DNA of 64,000 nt from Branchiostoma floridae (GCF_000003815.2 NC_049983.1:10572699-10636698), one strand, 5' to 3'; positions 31,701-37,611 are shown, counted from the first letter of the stretch. A program made the numbers and translations. The notes: a model not told the origin generated them from the letters alone.

Positions 31701-33107
31701 GGCCCAACATTGTAACTCGACCGGAGCCGTTTGATTGACACCTTCGCCTGGGATCCCACGTCCGATATCTCGGTCACTGTGAATGGAATGTACGGAGTCC
31801 CGGACCGGCTGGAAGATGAGTTGATGTATAGCTTAGTAACCACGCCGGATCCCTAGTTACCGATCGATGATGTAACCGACATAGAAAACTCCAATGTTAG
31901 CGAAACTACGGGACGTTTCCCGTTTAAAACATGACAGAATTGTTGTGAGAAGTTGTACTCATAGTTTAGGATAGCAATGGCGACTGACAGAAGTCGGATT
32001 CGAATGTTAATAAGATTTCTTTGTGATGTACAGTGTTCTAGAGTGTCAGAATACCTGTTGCTCCTTCCCTCTCTCAGAGTTGGTACAGTCCAGAAAGTTT
32101 GACAGCTGCATTCGAACTTGCATTATAAAGTTTTGGCCGGTTGTGCCCAAAGCAGTTCCAAGGGGGTGAGTAGCCCGAGGGCTGACCGAGGCATAAGTTC
32201 ACGACCCCTCCGGTCTGACCCTCAGGTGAAGCCTCCGAGGAGCTTTTTAATATGAAATTTACTGGTTTTCTTACGCTTTGCCATTCAATGTCACTTGAGT
32301 TCCGGACCTTTGAGAAGTTATTAGTCCACATTTACATGTTTCCTGGGCCAATCCGATTCCAAAGATTCGCATAAGATTAGCCGTATTTGGTCTTGGTCCA
32401 ACCCAAAAAGTAGAGAATAAAAGGGCGACGCTCTGTTCCGAGAGGGCAGTTTTGCCACGTGCCGAAAGAAGTTGTGGAAAGATCTGGAAAGTTTGGACTT
32501 CAGTGACAGAAAGTAGGATCTGGACTTTGCCAACTGAGAGCGAAGAGTACTTCTGATCGTTGCTAGCGACGGCCATCACCAGTTGAGTTGTGAATAAAGT
32601 CGATCTCGAGAGAACTTGAACTTCGCCTTGCCTCAATCACTACGGACATCATAGCAGGGTCCAAGCTTAGTCTTGGCACTCTCACATACATCCTACCACT
32701 AAAAACTGGGCGATATGAATGAATTTAAAAACAAGTGAAGGAATAGAGTTCAGAACAAGTGAACAAGTTAAAAACAAGTGAATGAATGTATTTTGAGTTG
32801 GACACCAAACAATGAGTCATAGAGAAGAACGACTAACGACTTACATTTAGCACAAGGAGGTTCTTGATAAACCTCCTTGATTGGCATAAACCCACAGAAT
32901 ATCAACAAAAAGGTGGCAGCTTTTGCTGTGAAACAGGCGGGTTCCAGTGGAAGGAAACATGCATGACATAAGATACTTACAGTAAATGTTCCCGATGATT
33001 GGCCAGAAAAATGGTCCAGGGGGCATCCGCCATCGTTTTACATAGTCCCTCAACCACGTGGCCAAAACCAGGGTCACTAACCCCACAGTAATCGTCATCA
33101 GCCACAT
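10532..33107 (-). CDS. Cytochrome P450, CYP2 clan (CYP1/CYP17-like); exon 2 split by a retrotransposon
   Basis: This is a ten-exon gene. With the insertion at 19235-32686 and one copy of its target duplication left out, the exons add up to 1,485 nt, or 494 codons plus TGA, the usual size of a microsomal P450. The family are haem-thiolate monooxygenases anchored in the ER and fed by P450 reductase. Visible motifs are an N-terminal hydrophobic anchor (residues ~3-19), PPGP hinge (29-32), helix C WxxxR (W120-R124), helix I GGTDTT (297-302), helix K ExxR (E354-R357), PERF (409-412) and the haem loop F429-SAGRRACPG with ligand Cys436. Every intron is GT-AG and every phase matches. The text of exons 2-4 recalls CYP1/CYP17; subfamily and substrate cannot be told. 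As assembled, exon 2 is broken inside codon 49, so this allele should not make the full enzyme unless the element is removed or another haplotype is intact. Confidence 0.95.
10776..10880. repeat. Palindromic GGTACCGGTAC-type repeat in P450 intron 9
   Basis: The string GGGTACCGGTACGATGTAC is followed by GATGTACCGGTAC, then a stretch with ACCGGAC/ACCGGGTTTT repeats. The inner part is self-complementary. Looks like a dispersed element fragment, but no second copy is in the window. Confidence 0.45.
11008..11105 (+). repeat. 14 bp x 7 minisatellite in P450 intron 9
   Basis: Unit GACCTGATCCTCTG repeated seven times with one or two base changes. Length differences between haplotypes are likely. Confidence 0.95.
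11551..11710 (-). CDS. P450 exon 9: beta region and PERF motif
   Basis: 160 nt between acceptor CCACAG and donor GTAAGT. Encodes [22 protein letters not shown] (409-412, forming the E-R-R triad with ExxR) and MPF, the first residue of the haem loop being Phe429. Confidence 0.95.
11795..12033 (+). mobile_element. RTE-type LINE 3' end in P450 intron 8
   Basis: Frames read [20 protein letters not shown] and, after a frameshift, [14 protein letters not shown], the 'LRW.P.GKR.RGRP..TWRR...DR..WR' C-terminus of RTE-like LINEs. It ends in a (GTGA)n tail at ~12013-12032. 5' truncated and frameshifted. Confidence 0.8.
12738..12895. mobile_element. MITE family A, copy 1 (P450 intron 8)
   Basis: 158 bp with inverted ends: TTCTCCAAGCAGATCCTGC... 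and ...AAATCTGCCTGGAGATTG. Flanked by an 11 bp direct repeat TAATGCGATTA (12727-12737 and 12896-12906), a long duplication suggestive of a MULE-like transposase. Related copies at 60680 and 63817. Confidence 0.8.
12941..13180 (-). CDS. P450 exon 8: helices I, J and K
   Basis: 240 nt between acceptor CCTCAG and donor GTAAGT. Encodes the oxygen-activation motif GGTDTT (residues 297-302) and the helix K ExxR motif (E354-V-M-R357). A 158 bp MITE sits in the intron 46 bp beyond the donor. Confidence 0.95.
13636..13675. repeat. Short dispersed repeat, shared with 35646-35685
   Basis: CAAGAGTTCGTAGACCTCAG followed by GCCTGCATGAAATGTA occurs here and at ~35646. In both places the ~150 bp-unit array (14979 and 37916) lies further downstream, so the two may belong to one larger element. 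Confidence 0.7.
14979..15604 (+). repeat. Four-unit ~150 bp tandem array, copy 1 (P450 intron 7)
   Basis: Units start TCAAGTTCAA(A/G)C at 14979, 15126, 15278 and 15430 (spacings 147, 152, 152). The array ends in the palindrome ACCTGCATACATGCAGGT. It is matched by 37916-38540 with the same spacings. Overlapping proline/threonine-rich ORFs in several frames come from the repeat and are not genes. Confidence 0.92.
15642..15767 (-). CDS. P450 exon 7: helix H to start of helix I
   Basis: 126 nt between acceptor CTGTAG and donor GTAAGC. Encodes [14 protein letters not shown] and then [12 protein letters not shown], the lead into helix I. The donor lies only 37 bp from the end of a large tandem-array repeat (14979-15604) in the next intron. 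Confidence 0.93.
16199..16285 (-). CDS. P450 exon 6: helices G-H
   Basis: 87 nt between acceptor CAACAG and donor GTAAGA. Encodes [20 protein letters not shown], an amphipathic helix with basic residues typical of helix G, then EEHRETFDP. Frame is continuous with exons 5 and 7. Confidence 0.92.
16326..16640. repeat. Diverged ~170 bp tandem duplication in P450 intron 5
   Basis: Two units share 'GTCACCAATG-CAT', 'CAAGGTTTCATT', 'GATTACAAGCAAC-ATTT', 'AGGCAGTGT-CG' and a 'CATGAATATTTATA'/'CATTAATATTCATA' stretch. Confidence 0.75.
16672..16793 (-). CDS. P450 exon 5: helices F-G
   Basis: 122 nt between acceptor AATAG and donor GTGAGT. Starts RYTMDDEEF and ends in [14 protein letters not shown], matching the 'D..P.L...P' segment that precedes helix G in CYP2-clan enzymes. 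Substrate specificity is usually set here, so this exon is the one to use in subfamily placement. Confidence 0.93.
16975..17115. repeat. Long imperfect palindrome (hairpin element) in P450 intron 4
   Basis: Perfect 15 bp inner arms GAGATACGACCATAT (17006-17020) and its complement (17058-17072), continued inward by GGATACGA/TCGTATCC and outward by GGATACAG/CTGTATCC and ATGGG/CCCAT pairs. Probably a foldback MITE. Confidence 0.8.
17264..17422 (-). CDS. P450 exon 4: helices D-E
   Basis: 159 nt between acceptor CTTTAG and donor GTATTG. Encodes [19 protein letters not shown] and then [11 protein letters not shown], the 'NVI' helix E signature of CYP1/CYP2/CYP17 enzymes. Phases match both neighbours. 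Confidence 0.93.
17718..17811 (-). CDS. P450 exon 3: B-C loop and helix C
   Basis: Follows acceptor TTTGCAG and ends at donor GTATGG. It encodes the GKDIAFTDY stretch and WKLHRKL, the helix C WxxxR that contacts a haem propionate. 94 nt, starting with two bases and ending with two bases of split codons; frame agrees with exons 2 and 4. Confidence 0.93.
18217..18303 (+). repeat. ~33 bp x 3 tandem repeat in P450 intron 2
   Basis: GGTAACGCTTAACGGT(G/A)AATTCA is repeated three times, with related single units at ~18617-18670. A (GT)n/G run precedes it. Confidence 0.85.
18690..19010 (-). pseudogene. CR1-type LINE RT 3' fragment in P450 intron 2
   Basis: On the minus strand the frame reads [52 protein letters not shown] and FKERLDRLW, the classic C-terminus of CR1/jockey-like LINEs. 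It keeps an open frame over most of the length but is heavily 5' truncated. Confidence 0.88.
19076..19234 (-). CDS. P450 exon 2, 3' piece (after the retrotransposon)
   Basis: Resumes at codon 49 and reads [16 protein letters not shown], the conserved substrate-recognition and beta-1 region of CYP2-clan enzymes, then VDFAGRP. It ends in phase 1 at a GTAAGT donor. Bases 19231-19234 are the other copy of the target duplication. Nothing else in the exon is damaged. Confidence 0.93.
19231..19234. repeat. Target-site duplication, left copy (TACA)
   Basis: TACA directly before the 5' LTR, repeated directly after the 3' LTR at 32687-32690. A 5 bp reading (TACAT) is possible because the LTR starts with T. 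Dropping one copy restores the P450 exon frame, which independently confirms the boundaries. Confidence 0.9.
19235..20582 (+). repeat. 5' LTR
   Basis: 1,348 bp, TGTAAACGGG...CTCTCACA. It contains a TATAAAG at ~20020 and AATAAA at 20489-20494 near its 3' end, the expected polyadenylation signal. Small minus-strand ORFs of 85 and 121 codons recur identically in the other LTR because the sequences match; I see no reason to call them genes. Confidence 0.95.
20585..20601 (+). promoter_or_regulatory. Primer binding site, tRNA-Ser-like
   Basis: TGGCGCTGCGAGCAAGG starts two bases after the 5' LTR. It is complementary to the 3' end of a serine tRNA of the TGA-anticodon type as I recall the vertebrate sequence, with about two mismatches in 17. 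TGG pairs with the CCA tail. The exact tRNA of this species is not known to me. Confidence 0.7.
20602..21358 (+). other. Retrotransposon leader between PBS and gag
   Basis: 757 bp. It holds a short ORF (20960-21256, 98 codons) that ends before gag; I treat it as an upstream ORF or chance, since I recognise no domain. Packaging signals would be expected here but cannot be read from sequence alone. Confidence 0.6.
21359..22795 (+). CDS. gag: Retrotransposon Gag
   Basis: 478 codons, structural protein of the virus-like particle. An N-terminal helical part and a proline/arginine-rich stretch (residues ~75-110) are followed by a retrotransposon-gag capsid region (~115-300: '[13 protein letters not shown]', '[20 protein letters not shown]'). 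A single CCHC zinc knuckle lies at C416-C419-H424-C429 ([14 protein letters not shown]), preceded by a basic, glycine/asparagine-rich linker. The first ATG of the frame lies 776 bp after the LTR. The C-terminal 36 codons overlap the open pol frame. Confidence 0.92.
   Translation: MDINGNMSVGLGDARAELAGIREEMRSQLGAEGETPRVAPGLFATSTRNRPDVSGRRPRVRDPLYTPDMGPLPPYGYLPRTPSNSPPPLRRRRSRTPSPPRNRCSTSCLSNGQPTIVVHTDRKLPKFSGAGSTLSFEDWLDEVEGALNTWGGTPEQRARLIWTNLEGEAKQEVSVLEPQERGDPQKILDTLKRAFKDTVSANIIMGRFYSQRQGPDETVRAYAVQLRTLMRRARRQDPQICADPDKALRDQFVEGLKDKDVRLELLRRVRRHETLTFAEVKEEALELVEANTRVRGVQVRGASAAEAIDQDASGTATLLPAPGGASPDAISLMRQVEELRRERHGLLEQNHYLSRVAGTLCSEIENLRGRSQAQAGPRQSGGPNPRSQSGSRNNNGYRSSGRNPRRGFTADGRPICYSCNEEGHMSRNCPQVDAPPAAGHQSNPLTPPNSDRLNGTCDSGPGSLNWQAPPAGGDSRRQ
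22726..27174 (+). CDS. pol: Retrotransposon Pol: protease, reverse transcriptase, RNase H, integrase
   Basis: 1,482 codons counted from the GTG at 22726; in life it is probably made as a Gag-Pol fusion by the -1 shift at 22771. Domains in order: aspartic protease (D87-T-G-S); reverse transcriptase with the YLDD catalytic box at 555-558; RNase H starting at YTDAS (702-706); integrase with an HHCC finger (H956...C991, C994) and a DD35E core (D1023, D1082, E1118); then a basic GPY/F-like segment and an acidic, proline-rich tail ending in a [15 protein letters not shown] stretch, typical for Ty3/gypsy. No stop or frameshift. Catalytic residues are all present, so the copy looks competent. Confidence 0.95.
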   Translation: MRFRTGVTKLAGSASGGRLAETIAPSSYELREETKPLKFSSSCRSSMFSSAVRGEGHTRANLAQRTIGGSLEVDVKFDGEDVRCLLDTGSQVTLMTRSCFESKFGVRGEKLKTDSSWLRLTAMNGLPIKLVGCAEMDIQIMGRDLPKLGVLIVEDNPSWTLPAIVGMNVISSCRSVIAEAIERPDPEQIEQATAWSRALKVEDKFQRFTIADDGRVGSAWAPHRERLVVPAGHEMIIFCRARTGPNGVPYTVLVEPPEAGTLPKPIVVARAYAEVRHGRVPVRVANVAEHDVILGHRARLGELYVVEKVPEQEVELDVDSTGDLEAHVRVVTSESNGDSRPGADEGDSLPVDVDVDLTNLTEEQAQKLRALLTKHKSTFSKDKNDFGRTNVVTHRIPTGDAPPTREPYRRIPPAMYKEVKAHIEMMLEQDVIRQSSSPWASPIVLVRKKDGGLRFCVDYRKLNARTHRDAFPLPRIEESLDALGGARLFSTLDLAAGYGQVEIDEADREKTAFSCPLGLFEFTRMAFGLQGAPSTFQRLMQRCLGDQNLEILLIYLDDIIVFSKDVDEHLDRLDVVFSRLGQYGLKLRPDKCHLFRSSVKYLGHIVSEGGVATDPDKTAALRDWPVPTTVRQVRQFLGFASYYRRFVESFGKIAGPLHELVRKDQPFAWTPACQAAFDTLREKLMSAPLLAYPDYSLPFILYTDASNQGLGAVLAQEQDGVERVIAYASRGLRQAERNWDNYSSFKLELLALKWAVTEKFKEHLYGNEVTIYTDNNPLAHLQTAVLGAVEQRWVARLANYKFTIKYRPGKSNANADALSRMPSQVARVGALIAEEVGEEEGTNWSALLQQKSETKVKGIPPGPERLGYTQGGMGALQREDPVLERVIRYVIKGQRPSNKELAKETAEVGRVLRQWNRLHIHEGMLCREFWGQGHANSFRQVVLPAALRRDAFESVHTRHGHLGIPKTLGLAHQRFFWAGMDADLATWVRTCERCCLRKSPVPNVRPPLVNIRVTAPLELVAMDYLTVEKSSSGYENILVITDHFTKYSVAIPTKNQTAVTTAKALWRHFILPYGFPRRLHSDQGANFQSETIRELCKLYGAEKVSTTPYHPQGNGQTERLNRTLLDLLGTLEADKKRRWPDYIAELVHAYNNAPHSSTGYSPYYLMFGRHARLPIDLTQGIEPEFEEGESSVDDWVREHHERYRYAYAQAQRRLDGAAAARKRIYDRTAREAPLLPGERVLVKNKKCRGRKKIQDRWERIPYIVRKRPDPDIPVYVVEPERGSGPPRKLHRDMMIPCLFGPTKRDRSRVARGPSNRASSRRGCPSIAEEPTEQSEGGHSESFDVYTFPRYLFQNETDESLGSVEPVQAPTFVTEPSPAGSSTREGTEDPEIDLNEARTDAPSADGEENDPSLEQTAESAEEDPNSPEPEPVDLPRYPVRTNRGRPPNWYGNPILLGARATYCRATQAVARALNGFRLSPFLG
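22771..22777 (+). promoter_or_regulatory. Probable -1 ribosomal frameshift site (G GGG GGC)
   Basis: The gag codons read GCG GGG GGC GAC. The heptamer G GGG GGC has the X XXY YYZ form in the gag frame, and slipping back one base gives GGG GGG CGA, which is the pol frame. Pol is open from 22687 and gag stops at 22793-22795, so the shift must occur in this 109 nt window, and this is the only such heptamer I see in it. A downstream pseudoknot was not tested. Confidence 0.7.
27175..31325 (+). other. Long post-pol region of the retrotransposon, no recognised gene
   Basis: About 4.15 kb between pol and the polypurine tract. There is no recognisable envelope, chromodomain or aspartyl element. Minus-strand ORFs of 180 (27295-27837), 153 (28934-29395) and 175 codons (29281-29808) occur. 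On the plus strand one frame from 29987 to 30841 has only three internal stops in ~285 codons. An imperfect short tandem repeat of AGGATAGGGT-like units lies at ~29664-29721. Any coding role is unproven. Confidence 0.6.
31326..31338 (+). promoter_or_regulatory. Polypurine tract
   Basis: A purine-rich run (TTAAGTGGGGGGG) directly abuts the 3' LTR, the position where plus-strand DNA synthesis is primed. Assigned by position and purine content. Confidence 0.65.
31339..32686 (+). repeat. 3' LTR
   Basis: 1,348 bp, same length as the 5' LTR and identical in all parts compared by eye. Flanked on the right by TACA and then P450 exon 2. Confidence 0.95.
32687..32690. repeat. Target-site duplication, right copy (TACA)
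   Basis: Second copy of the 4 bp duplication (5 bp TACAT if 32691 is included). See the left copy at 19231. Confidence 0.9.
32687..32705 (-). CDS. P450 exon 2, 5' piece (cut off by the retrotransposon)
   Basis: After the acceptor CCCAG, 19 nt of coding sequence run into the 3' LTR. The last four bases (32687-32690) are the target-site duplication. The piece codes for the end of codon 43 and FSGRM, then two bases of Tyr49. Its phase (two bases to finish a codon) fits exon 1 exactly, which supports this acceptor over the nearby TTTAG, which gives the wrong frame. Confidence 0.8.
32853..32879. repeat. Short hairpin CAAGGAGGTT in P450 intron 1
   Basis: CAAGGAGGTT, 7 nt loop, AACCTCCTTG. The same stem starts the longer hairpin at 59963-60000. 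Confidence 0.7.
32981..33107 (-). CDS. P450 exon 1: membrane anchor and proline hinge
   Basis: Residues 1-42 plus one base. I chose the ATG of MWLMTITVG because the membrane anchor follows directly. An upstream in-frame ATG would add a poly-proline stretch encoded by a G homopolymer, which is unlikely. The anchor is followed by a basic patch (R20, K24, R25, R27) and PPGP, then IIGN. The exon ends in phase 1 at the donor GTAAGT (32980-32975). Confidence 0.9.
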
Positions 33108-33121
33108 CGTCCTGAGGAAAG

Positions 33122-33138
33122 GTGGGGGGGGGGGGGGT
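33122..33138. repeat. G homopolymer just upstream of the P450 start
   Basis: A near-uninterrupted run of G on the plus strand 15 bp before the ATG (C run in the transcript). It creates the spurious poly-proline extension of exon 1. Confidence 0.9.
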
Positions 33139-33227
33139 GTCAATAAGGTCTTTCACACTTCCGTGTGCGCATGCATCCACGGTGGCAGGAATTGTGGGTA
33201 TTGTGTCAAAGGTGAGGACCCTTACGT

Positions 33228-33237
33228 CTTATAAATA
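33228..33237 (-). promoter_or_regulatory. TATA-like element upstream of the P450
   Basis: On the minus strand the string ATATTTATAAG lies ~125 bp before the exon 1 ATG, a suitable spacing for a TATA box with a short leader. There is no transcript evidence; A+T-rich sequence nearby makes a chance match possible. Confidence 0.3.
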
Positions 33238-33322
33238 TCTCTCGTCTCGATCATTGTAACATTTGCATAACAATGTCCAGACGTGTTTTGTTTATGTGTC
33301 AGGTGCCTTCACATACATTACA

Positions 33323-33430
33323 TATACATTACCCATAATTTCTATCGCCACGCATGCGTACTCTGAGGTGTGAGGTGTATACATTACCCATAATTTCTAT
33401 CGCCACGCATGCGTACTCTGAGGTGTGAAC
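33323..33430. repeat. 55 bp direct duplication in the P450 5' flank
   Basis: TATACATTACCCATAATTTC...ACGCATGCGTACTCTGAGGTGTGA occurs twice in tandem ~215-325 bp before the ATG. Each unit holds GCGTG on the minus strand, the core of an AhR/ARNT response element, though not the full extended consensus. Confidence 0.9.
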
Positions 33431-33496
33431 GAACTTATACATGTTATTCATATGACGTCATGCAAGCCCGTAAAGCACACGAAGATGTCTTTGCTA

Positions 33497-34092
33497 AAGC
33501 CCCCTTCACACGAGAGCAAGAATTAGTCGGAATGCCGTCATAATGAAAATTCTTTTCTACTCCTGCCGATTCCTGCCAATTCGTAGTGTGTTCCAGATAT
33601 TCTCACTGTATTCCAGCTATTTGTGCCCGTTCGTTTGGCTGGCCCGAAATTTTTTGACATGTTAAAAACTGTCGAGGTGCATTCGAAGTGGAGATATATC
33701 GAATGGCATTCAAAGTGGATTTTAAGTGTATCTTAACTATTCTAACTGCAGCATGACCGCATTCTACGGCATCCCAACATTATTCTAAACATTCTTATCT
33801 CATTCGATGGAGAACCGAAACGGCAAGCCACTTCAAATCCTGTCAGAATGTGACCAAAAGAATATCTGGAATGCCGTGAGAATTTCTAGAATACATTACG
33901 AATTCCCAGTAATAAAACAGAATTTACATTCTGGCGGATTTCTGGCTCATTCTTTCTCGTGTGAAGGGGGTATAAGGTCCATTTTGAATTCCTACACGAA
34001 TGGCTCCGAATGTGGCACGACTTTTGCAAATACTTCATTCCGGCTGGTTCTGCTTGATTCCTGCTAATTCTATTTCAGTGTGAAGGCCCTAT
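33497..34092. mobile_element. TIR element, ~596 bp
   Basis: Left end TAAAGCCCCCTTCACACGAG and right end TTTCAGTGTGAAGGCCCTATTA pair imperfectly. An inner copy of the terminus (CTCGTGTGAAGGGGG) lies at ~33957-33971. No transposase inside. Superfamily not determined. Confidence 0.55.
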
Positions 34093-36006
34093 TACTAGTT
34101 CAACGGTCTTAACCTGCCAATAAGCACAATGGGGGATTCAAATTATCTATGACGTCAATGAAAATCCAATATATATATACAAGTGTTTTCCAATCATTTC
34201 AACTTCTTGTCAACGGTCTGTATTTTGTCCACAGCTGCGGGCTTTGCAGGGATCATATTTCTTTTCATTTCACTTGGTCTTACCTCTACCTTGTCAACAA
34301 TCCCCCATTCTTTATGTGTGGTGGCTTACAACCTGTCGCTATGCACTGTAAATACTGTAAATAATTAATAGGACATTCTTCTATTGAAACAGAGCATAGC
34401 TTTTTCACCTGTAGGTAGGCTTCGAAGCTTATTATAGGGTGTAAAGAGAAGCTACAATAATTGAAAATGTTTGACTTAAACTTTAGGGTACAATCTACAA
34501 AGTCTGTAAAACGTTTGTCTGATCGTTCTCTGAACGCCTAGCGGAGTTCATCATACTGCAATCAGTCGAGCTGTTGGTAACAGGATTCAGTGGACTGAAT
34601 AGGAGGCCTACTTTAGTTATTGAATGTGCCATTTTAAGCATACGAAAATGTATTCTCATGTCATGAAATTAAGATTTGAAGGGGGGGGGGGTGTCGGAGT
34701 GGATGAATTTTTTTCCGTCCCAACACGGTAAATTTCCATCCAGCGTCATCCACTCGGGGACGGAGGGATGGGTCCTTTAGACAGTACTAGCACTGCACCG
34801 AACAAACATCAACTCATGAATACAGTCAAAGCTGACATATTCCCGTTACTACCAAGCAAAGCCACCACCCCGCCCCTCCCCTCGCTGTCGTGCACAGAAG
34901 GATCTCTATGGCTGTGTCAAGCGCTGTGACGCCGACCAATTTACAACTACCATTGAGGGTCGTGGATAAATACAGTACGTGTTTTCTGTGACCTGAATGT
35001 GTCAGTAAGCTGTTGTAGACAAACACCACACATCCCAAACACACACGTCCTGCGACTCCGCAGGCCAGTTAAGGCTAATATTTCTAGTCAATTCTGTACC
35101 AGAAACGTTTAAATTTTCATGCATCATCACAGTGTTAGAAACGTTATTCATAATCTCTGGCAAAGAGCTCTATTTTGTTCCATTCGGTAAGCTATGCAAA
35201 CACAGTAGGCCGTTTGCCATTATACAGGTTTCTGAGGAAACAGCTTAGTGGTAGGGAAACATCATCGCGGAGAACTCACTACTAGTCAAGAATCGTGGAT
35301 TTCACGTTATAAAGGAGTAAAAACAGTAACACAGTACGTTACCTGCAGTGTTGTTTACGAGTCCTCACGAAGGATCAAACCTGTAGAGTGGGTTATTACG
35401 GGAGATATGGTCAAAGTTCAAGAAAACAAAGCCAGCCTCCTTTGCATGATCATGTACGAACTCCTCTAGGAACAGTTGCGCTCTAATAAAGTAATACCAA
35501 AGTAACACTGGCTCTTTTATATGCTACGTACATCAGAGTGGTTTCGACCGCTAGCGCGAAGCGAGCTTTGACCTCATATGATTGCGAGATATTTAGCATG
35601 AGGTCAACGACCGACAGGATGGGTTACGTCAGCTCAGAGTCAAACAAGAGTTCGTAGACCTCAGGCCTGCATGAAATGTAATTGGTGTATGTTGAGATGT
35701 TGTGTATTTGTGTGTGGGGGGGGGGGTATCTTTGTGTGAATGGCCAGCTATGTGTAGCAGTATGGTTGTTGTAACCATACACTTACCTTGTTTGAATGGG
35801 TCATGGTTTGTTATGGTTTTGGTGTGTGTGTGTGCGAAATAGTGGTTTGATCATTACTACAATGGTTTAATCTGATTTTGTAACCCTCAAAACATGGAGA
35901 CACCAGAATAATTATTTTTGTAGCAGGTGTGGTTACAGTGATATTGACAAAAACAAGATTTTCTGTAAAACTGCCAAAATGGTGGTGTGATCATTACAAA
36001 CATGGG
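34093..36006. other. No gene seen
   Basis: Intergenic with G-runs (34681-34692, 35716-35727) and a repeat shared with 13636 at ~35646-35685. ORFs are short and featureless. Confidence 0.5.
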
Positions 36007-36180
36007 NNNNNNNNNNNNNNNNNNNNNNNNNNNNNNNNNNNNNNNNNNNNNNNNNNNNNNNNNNNNNNNNNNNNNNNNNNNNNNNNNNNNNNNNNNNNNN
36101 NNNNNNNNNNNNNNNNNNNNNNNNNNNNNNNNNNNNNNNNNNNNNNNNNNNNNNNNNNNNNNNNNNNNNNNNNNNNNNNN
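36007..36180. other. Assembly gap (174 N)
   Basis: Run of N. Sequence on both sides is repeat-like with GT-rich tracts, a likely cause of the gap. Reading frames across it are meaningless. Confidence 1.
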
Positions 36181-36740
36181 AGCACACCTCAGAGGCATAG
36201 AAACATCAAAAGAACTTTGTATGAATTACATTGTAAGGTTATGTAAAAATATGGGGTTTGGCAACCAAACTAAGTCTTGTGTGGTAAGTATCAATGTGGT
36301 CGCTATGTTCATGTTGTAACAAAGACATTATAAAATGAAGGTATTGAAGTCAAAGGCCAGTAACATTCTGTGCATAGTAAGAAAACAGTTTGTAACATAT
36401 AGTTGTCAGGCACATGGCAGTATTGTATATCAGTAATAGTATCAAAATGACACAATGAAGAACTGGTAACCTTTAGCGCAAAACACCTGATCATCTGTAA
36501 CACTGGACACACAACCATATAAATACAGTGTAGGTCCTAGTCATGACTTCCACTGGCACAATTTAAAGCCACCCTTCATTCCAGATATCACATGACATCC
36601 CAACCATTTACCCAACATAAATACCAAATCCTATGATAAACATTTACACCAAAACAGGGTACAAACACACACAACCATACAACATCGCAATACATCATCG
36701 CATATGACTATCAGTACAATAGACAACAAATACAAGGGCA
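36181..36740. other. No gene seen
   Basis: Unique-looking or decayed repeat sequence between the gap and the mariner. CA-rich tracts near 36660-36690. Confidence 0.45.
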
Positions 36741-36742
36741 TA

Positions 36743-37316
36743 CGAGGGGCGTTCAAGAAGTAATCCACCTGACCCATTTCCCAAAGGAGGAGATTAATGA
36801 AACTTGGTGCAGTTATTAGTCTTTCTCTTCATAGGAATCACCCAGAGTTATGCATTTCTACCATCGTTTGATGCAGCTCTGTACACCGTTTTTGTAGGAC
36901 GCCCCAGGTTGGTCCTGCAACAGATGCCTCATCAATGGCAGAAGAGGGACGACCAGGTCTGGGAGCTGTTTCCACAGACTTCCGGCCATGTTTGAATTCA
37001 CAATGCCAGCGTTTTACAAGGTCATATGATGGGGAATCATCACCATAAGTTTCTTTTATTTCATCAAAAGTCTCATTTGGTATGCGTCCTTTCAAATACA
37101 AAAACCGGATCACTGCGCGACACTCAACTGGCTCCATTTCACACCTGGTCCATTTCACACCTGACTCAGTTCAAACACCTTTAAATCAAAAACCAAAATT
37201 AGTTCAGAGCTGTTGCAACATAACCCATAGAGATTTGAATCATTACATATGCAAAATTTCATCTAGATCAGACAACTGGAAGTGGGTCAGGTGGATTACT
37301 TCTTGAACGCCCCTCG
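36743..37316 (-). mobile_element. Internally deleted mariner element with perfect TIRs
   Basis: 574 bp, flanked by TA on both sides. The first 33 bases and the last 33 bases are exact inverted complements (start CGAGGGGCGTTCAAGAAG). It holds only the N-terminal part of a transposase. The perfect ends suggest recent movement by a transposase encoded elsewhere. Confidence 0.95.
36838..37158 (-). pseudogene. Mariner transposase N-terminal fragment
   Basis: 106 codons reading RAVIRFLYLKGRIPNETFDE, SYDLVKRWHCEFKHGRKSVE and PRPGRPSSAIDE, the paired helix-turn-helix (HTH_48) that binds the TIR in Mos1-type transposases. After ~85 residues the likeness stops, and the catalytic DDD part is missing. 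Cannot be active. Confidence 0.85.
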
Positions 37317-37611
37317 TACATAATCTACAAAAAAACATACACATACCACTCTCTTACGCTAACACACTATCTCCTTCTCCTCCACCTTAGAAACTTGCTC
37401 TTCTTGCGTTTCCCCATGATGACCAAACGCGCTCATAACCTCGTATCACAAGTATAGAGGCTTGTACAGGACGAAAGCAACACTTTAGCCTTCAGCACCA
37501 CAACTTATACCTGACCAATCAATACAGCATCAGATTAAACCAACCTACAAGCACTCTTAGAACAGAAGCCACTGATGTGATTTGTAACAACAGCACAGCC
37601 TGCTGTGACCA

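Larger units (their letters stand above)
19235..32686 (+). mobile_element. Full-length Ty3/gypsy LTR retrotransposon inserted in P450 exon 2
   Basis: 13,452 bp element with LTR - PBS - gag - pol - long 3' region - PPT - LTR on the plus strand, opposite to the P450. LTRs start TG and end CA and are both 1,348 bp. The flanking repeat is TACA (19231-19234 and 32687-32690), which could also be read as TACAT. Pol order protease-RT-RNase H-integrase puts it in Ty3/gypsy (Metaviridae). Both ORFs are open and the LTRs show no difference by eye, so the insertion is very recent and may still be able to move. The lineage is not certain; a tRNA-Ser-like primer site hints at mag-type elements. The internal region is unusually long for this class. 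Confidence 0.97.

Noticed and set aside
33108..33143. Upstream in-frame ATG adding MTPPPPPPFLRT to the P450
   Set aside because: It comes from a G homopolymer, and P450s of this clan start directly at the membrane anchor.
35887..36319. ORFs running through the N gap
   Set aside because: Frames made of unknown bases carry no information.
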